64,000 nucleotides of DNA from Novipirellula herctigrandis (GCA_007859835.1 SJPJ01000001.1:1312632-1376631); one strand, 5' to 3'; positions 43,933-52,681 are shown, counted from the first letter of the stretch. Made by a program: numbers and translations. Notes: generated by a model not told the origin, from the letters alone.

Positions 43933-44607
43933 ATGAATGGCACAATCAAGAAGTTGGAATCCGCAATGAATGTTCCTGCATTTTCGAACGAAGACACAGC
44001 GATCGTGGTGGTCGATCCTTACAACGACTTTATGTCTGCGAGAGGTAAGCTGTGGCCGGCGTTGCGAAGGGTATCGAAACAGGTCAATGCAATTAAGAAT
44101 CTGCAGCGAATCATTTCGACCGGACGAATGAGTAATGTACCTATCGTTTACGCACCTCATCAACGATATAGGACGGGGCAGTTTGCCGGTCGCAAATACC
44201 TCCACCCGTCACACGTTGGGATCAAGTCGCTTCGTGTGTTTGAAGACGGCAAGTTTGGTGGGCAGTTCTTCGGGCCGCTGGCCCCGATCGAAGGAGATTT
44301 GGTCTCAAGTCCTCACGCTTGTTCGAGCGGGTTCGCTGAAACGGATTTACATGAAAAGCTGAGGGGTCGAGGAATTTCTCACATCATTATCATTGGCTAC
44401 ACGTCCAACACCTGCGTCGAAGCAACCGCACGAAGTGCAGTCGACCTGGATTACCGCATCACTTTGGTCAGTGATGCGGTCGCGAGCTGGACCCCCGTAG
44501 ACCATCACGCAGCCGTTTCTGTGAATTATCCATGCCTGACGTCTGATGTTTTGACAACGGAGGCGTTGGTGCCGCTCTTGCGCCAATTGGGAGACGCACA
44601 TGTTTAA
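43933..44607 (+). CDS. isochorismatase-like cysteine hydrolase
   Basis: 224 residues (ATG 43933; ATG 43966 possible). Cysteine-hydrolase fold: TAIVVVDPYNDFM (catalytic Asp), SSPHACSSGFAETDLHEKL, and IIIIGYTSNTCVEATARSAV (nucleophile Cys about residue 161). The H-x-x-S-S-G-F subtype is seen in amidohydrolase-like members. Cytosolic, substrate unknown. First gene of a three-gene overlapping operon within one cassette; the next gene starts 8 bp before its stop. Confidence 0.82.
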   Translation: MNGTIKKLESAMNVPAFSNEDTAIVVVDPYNDFMSARGKLWPALRRVSKQVNAIKNLQRIISTGRMSNVPIVYAPHQRYRTGQFAGRKYLHPSHVGIKSLRVFEDGKFGGQFFGPLAPIEGDLVSSPHACSSGFAETDLHEKLRGRGISHIIIIGYTSNTCVEATARSAVDLDYRITLVSDAVASWTPVDHHAAVSVNYPCLTSDVLTTEALVPLLRQLGDAHV

Positions 44608-45235
44608 TCGCCTGCTCGACCGTGCCGTAAACAAGTATGTGTCCTTCGCCATGAGGAAATACCGAACCTATCCGGCTGCGAGGACCGCTGTATTGTTTGT
44701 GAACGTTCAGCAGGCATTTGCCTGTCAATTACAGGGCATCATGCCCGGCCTACTTCAATTGCACACATTGGCACGCGAGAAGGGCGTCCGCATTGTTCAT
44801 GCACCATACGGTGGTCATTCACAGCACTACCCTTCGCCGGCTCAAATTCGACTTACGGAACTACTGGATTCGACACCCAATGGCAGGGAGATACCGCTCG
44901 AGCTTGCTGCACATTCCTGCGACATTGTCCTGAGGGACCGTCCTTCGCTGAGTTGCTTCATGAAGACGGATCTGCGCGACCAGTTGCAAGAGTCGGAAAT
45001 CGAACACCTTGTCGTGGCGGGTCCCTATGCGAATTTGGCAATTGATTCAACGGTTCGAGATGGCGTGCAGTTTGGTCTCCATGTAACGGTCTTGAGTGAC
45101 TGTGTTTCCGCAGAATCGGCCTCCGAGACGCAGGCCGTTCAAGTCACGCTTCCGCGCTATGCGCAAACAGTGATTAGCCTGAAGAAGTTCCAGTCGCTGA
45201 TAGTTGATCCACGCGTCACGGAGGGATTGCCATGA
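44600..45235 (+). CDS. catalytically dead isochorismatase-like paralogue
   Basis: 211 residues, ATG 44600. Same fold as its upstream neighbour, but the key residues are gone: the catalytic Asp position reads LFVNVQQAF (Asn) and the Cys position reads GPYANLAIDSTVRDGV (Ala147). Probably a pseudoenzyme that forms a heteromer with, or regulates, the active partner. Overlaps both neighbours (8 bp and 4 bp ATGA), so the stoichiometry is likely coupled. Confidence 0.75.
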   Translation: MFNRLLDRAVNKYVSFAMRKYRTYPAARTAVLFVNVQQAFACQLQGIMPGLLQLHTLAREKGVRIVHAPYGGHSQHYPSPAQIRLTELLDSTPNGREIPLELAAHSCDIVLRDRPSLSCFMKTDLRDQLQESEIEHLVVAGPYANLAIDSTVRDGVQFGLHVTVLSDCVSAESASETQAVQVTLPRYAQTVISLKKFQSLIVDPRVTEGLP

Positions 45236-45756
45236 GCTATCAGATACTCCATTCCGTTTGTGAAGCTCCACTGGAAATACCGTCCGGAGACATTGACTTG
45301 CGGCAGTGGCTGTTTGGATTATCAGATGAGGAATACCAGAAGTGCGCGAAGGGACATCTTGCAGCCGGGTCCAGTCTCATGCCGGATGGAACCCAAACAT
45401 CGGTCAATGTCGAATCGGTCGGTGGACATCTGATGATTCAGCACTATCTCCCAGAAATCTCACTGCAAAATCAGCTTAAACTGGTCTCTCATTCGGACTG
45501 CTGGCTTTTCCATTTGTGGTACGTTCACCTGAAAGTCACGTGGGAAATAGAGGTCTTACCGATGTCTGCAACGAAGTGTCTGTTTCAGAACACCGTCGTG
45601 GTGGAACATGATAGACTCATCATGAAAGTGCTGACGGCACTCTTTTTCGGCAGCATGTTTTTGAGAAAGCACAACGCTGCGGAAACGCCGCGGTTTGCTG
45701 AAAATCTAGTGGAGATGACGCTACGAAAATCGGAAAACGGCTCCATCGCTCGTTGA
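45232..45756 (+). CDS. hypothetical protein, third gene of hydrolase operon
   Basis: 174 residues, ATG 45232 overlapping the previous stop. No signal peptide. MPDGTQTSVNVESVGGHLMI and WYVHLKVTWEIEVLPMSATK suggest a beta-sheet lipid- or ligand-binding fold of the SRPBCC type; family not certain. Coupled to the two cysteine-hydrolase-like genes, so it likely works on the same substrate. Confidence 0.6.
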   Translation: MSYQILHSVCEAPLEIPSGDIDLRQWLFGLSDEEYQKCAKGHLAAGSSLMPDGTQTSVNVESVGGHLMIQHYLPEISLQNQLKLVSHSDCWLFHLWYVHLKVTWEIEVLPMSATKCLFQNTVVVEHDRLIMKVLTALFFGSMFLRKHNAAETPRFAENLVEMTLRKSENGSIAR

Positions 45757-45800
45757 GAGGAGTTTCTCAAAAAGGTTTAAGGGACACGGGCTTCTCAAAT

Positions 45801-45894
45801 CAGCGAACCATTCCGTGCACACGGAGCACGGCTGGCAAGGTTTTACAAATGGAAAGGCGTCTCTCCGTGACCCGTGATGTCTACCCTTATCTGG
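45801..45894 (+). repeat. attC site
   Basis: R'' CAGCGAACC, arms CACGGAGCACGG / CTCCGTGACCCGTG, R'-like CTTATCT (45886). Confidence 0.6.
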
Positions 45895-45905
45895 AAAATA
45901 GATTG

Positions 45906-46424
45906 ATGCAATCGTTCTCACGCTCATTGATTTTTGCTGTTGGGACTGTGGCGGGGCTGCTGTTGTCCGCGATGCCCGTTGCGGCCCAGACCGCGGTCGC
46001 CAAAGTCCCGGCCAAAGCAATATCGGTAGTCACACTTGCGCAAGGGGAGACCAGTGAAGTGATCATGTGCTGGGACGAGGGTACCGGTCGCGTCCCCGTC
46101 GTCTTCCTCGTCGCCTCCAACGAGATGTTGTCGAAAGAGCGGGTACTCCACTCGACGGGTGAGTTGCGTCTGGAACGCAATGGGGTCATCGCCGAATACG
46201 ACAAAGAGAAGTCGAGCGCCGCGTCTGCGGCTTTCGCGAAGGATGGGATATACTTGGGTAAAAAGAAGAGCACTGAGTTCAAGCACTTAACCGTCGTGGC
46301 GGTACGCGTAACGGCGACCCCGGATGCCAATCCAGGCGTTCATCCCGTATTTGTCCGAGTCGTGTCGGGAACCGGAAGGACCATGCGTCTCAAGGGTGAG
46401 TTCCGCGTCATCGTATCCGACTAA
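45906..46424 (+). CDS. hypothetical secreted protein
   Basis: 172 residues from ATG 45906; the longer frame from 45753 lies in attC. Signal peptide (LIFAVGTVAGLLLSAMPVAAQ). Beta-rich domain including LTVVAVRVTATPDANPGVHP and TMRLKGEFRVIVSD, reminiscent of small immunoglobulin-like bacterial domains. Function unknown. Confidence 0.62.
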   Translation: MQSFSRSLIFAVGTVAGLLLSAMPVAAQTAVAKVPAKAISVVTLAQGETSEVIMCWDEGTGRVPVVFLVASNEMLSKERVLHSTGELRLERNGVIAEYDKEKSSAASAAFAKDGIYLGKKKSTEFKHLTVVAVRVTATPDANPGVHPVFVRVVSGTGRTMRLKGEFRVIVSD

Positions 46425-46511
46425 CGATGCCGAACGTATGGATGCCTCGACCGACTTAAAGACGACAATCGTATCGTCACGCTGAGGCTGCGTCTTGGCT
46501 CCCCAAACTTT

Positions 46512-46604
46512 GGACAACAATTCAAAACACGCGAAGCCGGAATTGCGTACTTTTTAAAAAATGGATGATCAAGTGCTCCGACTCGGTGATCGCGGAAGTT
46601 ATCA
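46512..46604 (+). repeat. attC site
   Basis: GGACAAC (46512-46518), arms CGAAGCCGGAATTGCG / GCTCCGACTCGG, R' GTTATCA (46598-46604). Confidence 0.68.
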
Positions 46605-46627
46605 AACCTAAGCTTCGAGGCGAACGC

Positions 46628-47050
46628 ATGAAATCTCGAAAAATGCAACTAATCGTCGCGGCGATCGCCCTGTGCATCGCATGCGTCTCGGTGGCTGGTT
46701 GGACAGCGGTCAAGGTGGTTGTTTGGGTTCGCGATCTACCAAACCGTATCGTTATTGATGGCGACGCAATGGCAAACGTGTTTGGGGCCGCGGTAGTTCA
46801 GTCGTATCACGAAGGGTTGGAAAACGGTGACGCCAGTACGCAACGCCAAATCATTCGTGATTTTACCACGTTGGTTGTCGACGATGCCGCCGCGCAAGAT
46901 TGGATGCGTACGGAATACTCAGCGGACCTTCATCGGCTATCATCATCACCCAACACTGACGTCGCCGCACTCGCTTCTGAGCTGCTGACCTTACTGTCTG
47001 AAACGCCGGACACCGATCGAACACAATCCGTAAACCAAGACGGCGGATAA
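46628..47050 (+). CDS. hypothetical single-anchor protein
   Basis: 140 residues from ATG 46628. N-terminal helix (LIVAAIALCIACVSVAGWTA), then a helical soluble domain (VVQSYHEGLENGDASTQRQI, DLHRLSSSPNTDVAALASEL). TAA from the R'' box. Confidence 0.6.
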   Translation: MKSRKMQLIVAAIALCIACVSVAGWTAVKVVVWVRDLPNRIVIDGDAMANVFGAAVVQSYHEGLENGDASTQRQIIRDFTTLVVDDAAAQDWMRTEYSADLHRLSSSPNTDVAALASELLTLLSETPDTDRTQSVNQDGG

Positions 47051-47137
47051 CCAAGCGATAAATGCGGAGTGGCCAACAACGACGCCTTTACAAATAGAAG
47101 ATCAACCACGCTGGCCTGGTTATACCCACCGTTATCG
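47045..47137 (+). repeat. attC site
   Basis: GGATAAC (47045-47051) and GTTATCG (47131-47137), arms GCGGAGTGGCC / TGGCCTGG. Confidence 0.78.
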
Positions 47138-47348
47138 GACGCACACGACTTGAAGTTTGGCTCGCTCGACCGTTGCTCTGGCTAGCAATGTTTGCCTACA
47201 ATGGCGTGTTCACCGTCGTCAAACTTGACAACCATTCGGCGATTCACAATTTGTCCGAAAACCATAAAATCCACCGGAGGACGGTTGGGGTGTTTAAACA
47301 AAATGGTTACTTGTCGCCCCCGCCGCGCGGTGACGCTGAACGTTCTGG
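47138..47348 (+). mobile_element. short ORF-less cassette
   Basis: Only ~115 bp lie between two attC sites. A short frame from 47173 reads hydrophobic at first (LWLAMFAYNGVFTVV) and then runs through attC. It may be the remnant of a membrane-protein cassette or a regulatory one. Confidence 0.5.
47254..47348 (+). repeat. attC site
   Basis: R'' CCGAAAACC, arms CCGGAGGACGG / CGCCGCGCGG, R' GTTCTGG (47342-47348). Confidence 0.68.
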
Positions 47349-47403
47349 AAAATGCTCATTCACGTTCTCACTTGAAGCGTTTTACATTCGATTGATTGAC
47401 AAC

Positions 47404-47694
47404 ATGGATCTATCGAAGACGCTTTCACTGTCAGCCGCAACAAGCTTTGTAGCGTTCGTATATGCGATGACGGGTTCTGGCGAATCGACATTTCGCGTTT
47501 TGCTTTTTGTACTATTGCCCCTAGCTTGTATCTGGTTCTCGGATGAACTGGGACGACTAAGCGGCATTTCAATGGGGCTGGGGCGACCGGTCATTACCGA
47601 GAATACACCCGGAGTGTTCGTCGCGATTGGAGGCTGGATTTTACTGATTGTTGGAATCTGCACTTGGGTGATGCTGCGGATACAATTTCCATGA
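47404..47694 (+). CDS. hypothetical small membrane protein
   Basis: 96 residues from ATG 47404. Three hydrophobic segments (LSLSAATSFVAFVYAM, FRVLLFVLLPLACIWFSDEL, GVFVAIGGWILLIVGICTWV). The frame extends upstream through an attC, so the internal ATG is taken. Confidence 0.6.
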   Translation: MDLSKTLSLSAATSFVAFVYAMTGSGESTFRVLLFVLLPLACIWFSDELGRLSGISMGLGRPVITENTPGVFVAIGGWILLIVGICTWVMLRIQFP

Positions 47695-47701
47695 AGTGGA
47701 G

Positions 47702-47792
47702 CCCGAACCATGAAATGCACGTTAGGACGGGAGTCGCGTTTCTTGGCCTGCTCGCAAGTTGCTCGCCCGTCTCGGCAATTTTAACGTTACTC
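47702..47792 (+). repeat. attC site
   Basis: R'' CCCGAACC, arms TTAGGACGGGAG / TCGCCCGTCTCGG with CTCGCAAGTTGC centre, R' GTTACTC (47786-47792). Confidence 0.75.
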
Positions 47793-47828
47793 GATTGGCT
47801 GCCTTATTAACCCAGACACAATTTACCT

Positions 47829-48119
47829 ATGAATGACGATATCCAGAATTCGCAACATCGTTTTCCTTACAAGAATGCTTTCCTGAGTTTGTTGCTCGTT
47901 CTGCTCGCTGCGAATCTTGCACTCTTGGTGATAGGGGGCGACTACAGTTATGACAACTACACGGGAATCACGGTGACGGTGATGCTCGTGTGTAACCACA
48001 TCGCATTTCAATATAAACTGCCTGGTGTATACGGTACGATCGCAAAAGTGCTTGCATGGGGGTTGCTCTGTACTGGGACGCTTTATATTGGAACGGTAGT
48101 TCTTCGTGTACAAGGCTAG
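47829..48119 (+). CDS. hypothetical small membrane protein
   Basis: 96 residues, ATG 47829. Polar N-terminus, then hydrophobic segments FLSLLLVLLAANLALLVIGG, ITVTVMLVCNHIAF, IAKVLAWGLLCTGTLYIGTV. Followed by a hairpin (AAGAGTG/CACTCTT at 48132-48153) rather than an attC, so this gene and the next behave as one cassette. Confidence 0.6.
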   Translation: MNDDIQNSQHRFPYKNAFLSLLLVLLAANLALLVIGGDYSYDNYTGITVTVMLVCNHIAFQYKLPGVYGTIAKVLAWGLLCTGTLYIGTVVLRVQG

Positions 48120-48184
48120 GCACTGACTCGTAAGAGTGAATTGACGCACTCTTATGTGAACCGCAAGTGAGGTATGCAATACAA

Positions 48185-48937
48185 ATGGATGCTCATCGGA
48201 TTCTCCCAATTTGCATTCTCGTTGCGGTCGGATGCAGTCCTGCTGAGAACGATAGTGAAAAAGCCGCAATCAACTCGGTTCAGGCTCCAATCGCATCGTG
48301 GTCGCTGGGGATGCCAGCGAGAATAACGAACCAGTTTGGAATGACGTTTTGCCTCGTCGAAATTGACTCAACCCGAGTCGATCACGAAGACTCATTTCCA
48401 AAGGCATCCTACTATCTGCAGGAAACCGAGTTGACATGGGAGCAACACGAGGCGTTTCGCAAAGCTGCGTTTGGGGATGGAACGTACGAAACAATCGACT
48501 GGTATCACAACAACGGTCATCCGTCGGAGTGGCGCGACGTGCTTCGGTATGCCAAGGCCCTATCGCAGTTTGATACTGAGTACGACTACCGGTTGCCTAG
48601 CCAGCAAGAATGGGCTTTCGCATGCAAGAACGGTTACGAGCAAACGTGCCCTGGCGAAGGTGCTAAGTCCACGATTGGCTCAACGGCTTCCGATCGGCCA
48701 AACAAGTACGGGATCGATGGTTTCATGAATTATGATGCCGAATGTGCAGATGTACCTGGCTTGTTTCTGGGTAAGCTGGATAACTGGGCAGGCGCGTACG
48801 ATGATCGAGAGAAGCCTGCATGCAGATGTGACCAATTTACGACGGGCAATCCAGATGCTGACGATGGTTTCAACGAACTTATCGTTAGCCGTTTTATCTT
48901 AGTGCCGCAGATTGTGCCCTCCACGAATGGCGGATAA
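48185..48937 (+). CDS. FGE-sulfatase (SUMF1)-like lipoprotein
   Basis: 250 residues from ATG 48185 (ATG/GTG slightly upstream possible). Lipobox LVAVGCS. The FGE-type fold is suggested by NQFGMTFCLVEID, LQETELTWEQHEAFRKA, YRLPSQQEWAFACKNG and NKYGIDGFMNYDAECADVPG, matching the family's E-V-T...RLP-x-E-A-E-W-E-x-A...N-x-x-G-L-x-D-M-x-G-N-V-x-E-W order. The active-site cysteines of true formylglycine-generating enzyme are not apparent, so a binding or structural role is more likely. Confidence 0.7.
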   Translation: MDAHRILPICILVAVGCSPAENDSEKAAINSVQAPIASWSLGMPARITNQFGMTFCLVEIDSTRVDHEDSFPKASYYLQETELTWEQHEAFRKAAFGDGTYETIDWYHNNGHPSEWRDVLRYAKALSQFDTEYDYRLPSQQEWAFACKNGYEQTCPGEGAKSTIGSTASDRPNKYGIDGFMNYDAECADVPGLFLGKLDNWAGAYDDREKPACRCDQFTTGNPDADDGFNELIVSRFILVPQIVPSTNGG

Positions 48938-49022
48938 CAACGGCATCAACGCGTAGTCACCGGTCGCGAATTTTTAAAATGGGGCATCAATCGTGGCGGC
49001 CCGGTTGTGCCAAACGTTATTC
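48932..49022 (+). repeat. attC site
   Basis: GGATAAC (48932-48938), arms GTAGTCACCGGTCGCG / CGTGGCGGCCCGG, R' GTTATTC (49016-49022). Confidence 0.75.
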
Positions 49023-49052
49023 GATTGACTACTAAAACTCGAGGATCGAACC

Positions 49053-50378
49053 ATGTCGGGGTTCTGGCGATTGCTTCTCATCCTGTTGAGCACCGTTCCC
49101 TTTTGGCAGAACAGGACAGTGGGTGCGGAGGACCGTGCACATGATGAATTCGTCCAACTCTGCGAGGATCTGGATAAAGAAGTGCAACAGCGTTTCGACT
49201 AACTTGCTGTTCAGAAGATTGTTTCTCCGAGGCAATCGATGGCATCGTTTGCGGTTGATGGGCTTTCGCCGAAGCATCTCGACGCACTTCTGCGGTTTGA
49301 AAAAGACCATCCCTCAACTCATTTGGGTTTGATGGCACTGCGAAAGATTATTCTGCTAAGTGGCCGCTGTGGCTTTCCCTCGAGTGACGTTGCGAAGGCA
49401 AAATCGGAGGCGCTCCGTCGCCTTCCTGCGTACGCTTCCCCACCCATTCTCGCCGAGGTTATCAGTCATTTGGCTGACTCGGGATTCGTCATGACCGGAT
49501 ACGTTGACCGAGAAGTTAGCAATTGTCTTCGCGCGATCATGCGTTCACCCGCGGCGAAGCCGAATGTGTTGGCGGCGGCCAAACTCAAACTATGCGACTG
49601 GATACTCAGCTTCGACACATTTGTGCAGCATCGAGAGAAAATAAAACAGCGGCTCGAAGAACTGAAAAACGGATCCGATGCGGAGTCGATTATGAGCGTG
49701 AAGGAAATAGAGTTCTTCCTCCCGGCTTTACCAACGGATACTGAATACCAAGCGTGGAAGTCGGAGGCTAATCTTTTGCTGGCGGCCCTCTCGCTTGAGG
49801 ACCCTTCTTTTCGTATACCAGTTGTTCGGGCTGCAAGGTTTCCGAACAGCGTGCGAATTGACCTCGACGCTACGGCGAAGCTGCCAACGATTGCGGGTCT
49901 CGGCAGGAAACGCGTTCGCCATCGCGTTGGCTCCCTTCTCGAAGACTTTGGGGGCAAACTTCTGGATCGTACGTTCTGGAAATTGTCCGAGCAACGTGGA
50001 AAAGTCGTCGTGCTCCTATTTTCTTTCACCAGCTGCGCGCCGTGTAAATACATGGACCCTTGCCTACAAAAGCTGGCTCAACAGTATCACGAAGAACTAC
50101 GTATTCTCACGATTATTCAAGACAAGGATTTAGAAACTTCGAGAGCGGCAGTCGATAATGCACCGCTTTCGTGGCCCGTTGTTTGCGACAGTGAGCCCGG
50201 AGGACTGATGGACCAATGGGGTATCAAGAGTTTTCCAGCCGTTTTCATCATTGATGTTGATGGTCGCATCGCCAGCCTCAACGCCAACGCCAATGCAAAT
50301 GCTCTCGTAGAAGAGGTAGTTTCTGATCTCGTGGAGAAGAAGTCGCAGAACCAAACGGTGAACGGGAGCCGTCAATAA
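49053..50378 (+). pseudogene. secreted TlpA/thioredoxin-like protein with in-frame stop
   Basis: ATG 49053 opens a signal peptide (WRLLLILLSTVPF) and continues in frame to 50378 except for a TAA at 49200-49202 (after CEDLDKEVQQRFD). The remaining frame from ATG 49239 is 379 residues without a signal. Its C-terminal ~150 residues are a thioredoxin fold with LLFSFTSCAPCKYMDP (CxxC), a cis-Pro SFPAVFIIDVDGRI, and an N-A-N-A-N-A-N-A slip. Probably a single ~440-residue periplasmic redox protein cut by one nonsense change; alternatively the 49239 start gives a cytosolic form. Confidence 0.65.
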
Positions 50379-50435
50379 CGCGGGCTTTGACGTCATCGTT
50401 TTTAGGCGGCGACTCCGTTACCCCCGCAGTTATCG
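50373..50435 (+). repeat. short attC site
   Basis: CAATAAC (with the stop codon) to GTTATCG (50429-50435), only 63 bp, arms GCGGGCTTTGACGTCATCG / AGGCGGCGAC. Confidence 0.6.
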
Positions 50436-50459
50436 CATTCCGACAGCATCGCACGCATC

Positions 50460-50948
50460 ATGGAAGCCAACCCGTATAAAACATCTGCCACGGTTCAACA
50501 CAGCGAAGAGTCTTTCGATCCGCGTCCGCGGTTTCCTTTCTGGACTGCTGGACCGCTGACGGGTGCGTCTGTTGGGCTCGTACATGTGACGGCAACGGCC
50601 CTCGCTTGGGCCTTACACAGCTATCCTGATTTTCTTTTGCGCAGCGGAGGATCCACGTTCTTATTCGCCGTTGCGATGTCCATTGGCGGGGCAATGTTCG
50701 GCATTCCCTATGCAGGACTGCTGGCGATCTGCTCACGCAAACTCGACCGTTCGGTTCGTCCTCGTCTGCACTTCTGGTTTGCAATCCTCGCTTCATTTGC
50801 TGTAACGTATGTTGCGGCTGAGATCTCATTGCGGCGCCGGGAACTTGTCTCACCGCTCCTTGTCCTTGCCGCTATCATCGGAATCTCGTTTTTGGCCGCA
50901 CTGATTACTGCGAACCGGCGTACTCACCCTGATCCAGATTTACGATAG
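50460..50948 (+). CDS. N-P-Y-K-type membrane protein
   Basis: 162 residues, ATG 50460 (MEANPYKTSATV). Four hydrophobic segments (GASVGLVHVTATALAWAL, FLFAVAMSIGGAMFGIPYAG, WFAILASFAVTYVAAEIS, LLVLAAIIGISFLAALITAN). N-P-Y family; function unknown. Confidence 0.65.
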   Translation: MEANPYKTSATVQHSEESFDPRPRFPFWTAGPLTGASVGLVHVTATALAWALHSYPDFLLRSGGSTFLFAVAMSIGGAMFGIPYAGLLAICSRKLDRSVRPRLHFWFAILASFAVTYVAAEISLRRRELVSPLLVLAAIIGISFLAALITANRRTHPDPDLR

Positions 50949-51036
50949 CCAGCGGGTGCCCCCAAGTACGCGATCCAGGCGGGTTTTGGAATTGAAAACC
51001 CTTCGCGCGTTCCCGGTGATCATTGACATTCTGCCG
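50944..51036 (+). repeat. attC site, weak R'
   Basis: R''-like GATAGCC, arms CCCAAGTACGCGATCC / GCGCGTTCCCGG, R'-like ATTCTGCC at 51028. Confidence 0.55.
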
Positions 51037-51063
51037 ACTGAAATTTATCGCCGAGAGGAATGC

Positions 51064-51450
51064 ATGAGCACCAACCCGTACCAAGTTCCAGGTAACTCAG
51101 AGGGTCTTCACTCAGAGGGTCTTCACTCAGAGGGTCTCCCAGGCAAGCAACTATCCGCCGCCCATTCGGCCGCGTTTATGGTGATGCTATTGCTCGCGAT
51201 ACTTATGTTTTTGCTTGCCATCTTTGGGTTGCGGAACGATTTCGTTCTGAACTCCGCTGCCGTTATGGTCAACCCGATGCCAACCTACGTCCTTTGCCTG
51301 CCCGCACTTACGTTGATCTGTGCTGCAATCATGTTGAACGCCGCCTTGATGTGCCGTCGGCGAAAGTGGGGCCTTGCGGCGTGCCACTTCGCCGCTTCTG
51401 CACTTCTTTTGACCGTCGTTCACCCTATACTTTCGTCTGCCCTTCTCTAG
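51064..51450 (+). CDS. N-P-Y-Q-V-P-type membrane protein with SEGLH repeats
   Basis: 128 residues from ATG 51064 (GAGAGGAA upstream). MSTNPYQVPGN is followed by three tandem copies of S-E-G-L-H/P from a near-perfect 15-bp repeat at 51097-51139, then three hydrophobic segments (FMVMLLLAILMFLLAIFGL, YVLCLPALTLICAAIMLNAA, CHFAASALLLTVVHPI). The repeat number may vary between strains. Confidence 0.65.
   Translation: MSTNPYQVPGNSEGLHSEGLHSEGLPGKQLSAAHSAAFMVMLLLAILMFLLAIFGLRNDFVLNSAAVMVNPMPTYVLCLPALTLICAAIMLNAALMCRRRKWGLAACHFAASALLLTVVHPILSSALL
51097..51139 (+). repeat. 15-bp in-frame tandem repeat
   Basis: Three units of TCAGAGGGTCTTCAC (last diverged), encoding S-E-G-L-H. Confidence 0.85.
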
Positions 51451-51467
51451 CCGAAGTGCTGTTCGTC

Positions 51468-51565
51468 CACAATGGCGGATCGCCATGGGTTGCACACCGA
51501 GCGGGGCTTGCGACCAAATTTGAAATGGGCCACTTTTCTCTCCCCGCCCGGTCAAACCTTCTGGT
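51468..51565 (+). repeat. attC-like site, degenerate R'
   Basis: Arms CACACCGAGCGGGGC / CTCCCCGCCCGG with CCAAATTTGAAATGG centre. R' reads GTCAAAC, and a second partial right half follows to 51595. Confidence 0.5.
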
Positions 51566-51604
51566 CAAACCGCCCGTGATCCGGCACACGATGGGAATTT
51601 CAGA

Positions 51605-52111
51605 ATGAATCCGTATGAGTCACCCCAGCAAGCCGACGCGTTGCCATCGCCATCGTCCCGGCGGTTGGACCGTGGCGTGCTTGCGATCGCTCTATTCATG
51701 TTCGCTGGTTGCCTAATATCGATCATTGGGTTGATGATTCCGGCGGTTAGCGCCCTGGTCATGCCTCGATTCGGGTGGATCGGGCTATTCCTCGGCGCAA
51801 ACGTCCTGATTTTCATTGGATTCTGGATCAAGAATCCATCCCCGCGTACACTACTTCCAGCTAGTTTCATGAGCTGTGCCATAGGGGCAATAAACGGGCT
51901 GTCGCTTTTGCGAACGGGAACGGTCGCTGTCGTACAAAACGCATTCCATGATCGGCTTCATTCCGCTTGGTTCTGGTCGGTTGGATTGTACTTGGGTGCT
52001 GGAGTCTATTTCGCGATCGCAGCGTACTACCATAAACGAATCACGTCTGAACCATTGCCGAATAACAACGCGTTGCCCTCGAGTCGCGAAGCCGGGCGTT
52101 CAGGCAAGTGA
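51605..52111 (+). CDS. N-P-Y-E-S-P-type membrane protein
   Basis: 168 residues, ATG 51605 (MNPYESPQQADALP). Hydrophobic segments VLAIALFMFAGCLISIIGLM, WIGLFLGANVLIFIGFW, LPASFMSCAIGAINGLSLL, WSVGLYLGAGVYFAIAAYY. The last ~17 residues are encoded by the attC left half. Confidence 0.68.
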   Translation: MNPYESPQQADALPSPSSRRLDRGVLAIALFMFAGCLISIIGLMIPAVSALVMPRFGWIGLFLGANVLIFIGFWIKNPSPRTLLPASFMSCAIGAINGLSLLRTGTVAVVQNAFHDRLHSAWFWSVGLYLGAGVYFAIAAYYHKRITSEPLPNNNALPSSREAGRSGK

Positions 52112-52150
52112 GAATCACTGCTGGCGACCGAGTAAGCGCAATCGTTCTGA
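52060..52150 (+). repeat. attC site overlapping a coding end
   Basis: GAATAAC (52060-52066), arms CGAGTCGCGAAGCCGG / GCTGGCGACCG, R' GTTCTGA (52144-52150). Confidence 0.65.
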
Positions 52151-52172
52151 TTGACAGAGATTCGGGACACCT

Positions 52173-52664
52173 GTGAAATCTAATTTCGTGCGTGAAATCG
52201 AATCGCCGTTTCCAATCCAATGCCTTACGAACATGAGTAGTGCCAAACTTCAAAGCGGCTTCCCGCTCGATGATCCCTTCAACGTAGATCCCGGGCCTAG
52301 GTTGTGGCGTTACCCGTGCGGTTTTGTATTCGGTTTAGCCTCAGCCGGTGTTCTCATCGTTTGCACGATTCCGTTCGTTGATGGGTTGCTGATGGACCAT
52401 ATGGAATACGGCCCAAACAATCAGTTGCAAGATGCACCCGCAATATTTGGATTGACGATTCCCGAATTGCTAGTGCGGACTTGGGGTGGTCTGTTAATCG
52501 GGTTGCCCGTGGCTGGTATCGTCGCTCAGTACAAACCGTTGTTTGCGGCGTTAGATTCCTGGCAAGCATTGTTCGTTGGGATTGTGTGCGTGATGACCTC
52601 CCTCGCTTTAGCCACCTATCTTGTCGCATCAAACGTGTACAATTGGGCCTTCCTATACATGTAG
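52173..52664 (+). CDS. hypothetical membrane protein
   Basis: 163 residues from GTG 52173; ATG 52233 is an alternative. Hydrophobic segments CGFVFGLASAGVLIVCTIPF, TWGGLLIGLPVAGIVAQY, ALFVGIVCVMTSLALATYLV. Function unknown. Followed by a 12-bp direct repeat, ACATGTAGGCAC, before the attC. Confidence 0.58.
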   Translation: MKSNFVREIESPFPIQCLTNMSSAKLQSGFPLDDPFNVDPGPRLWRYPCGFVFGLASAGVLIVCTIPFVDGLLMDHMEYGPNNQLQDAPAIFGLTIPELLVRTWGGLLIGLPVAGIVAQYKPLFAALDSWQALFVGIVCVMTSLALATYLVASNVYNWAFLYM

Positions 52665-52681
52665 GCACCGATACATGTAGG

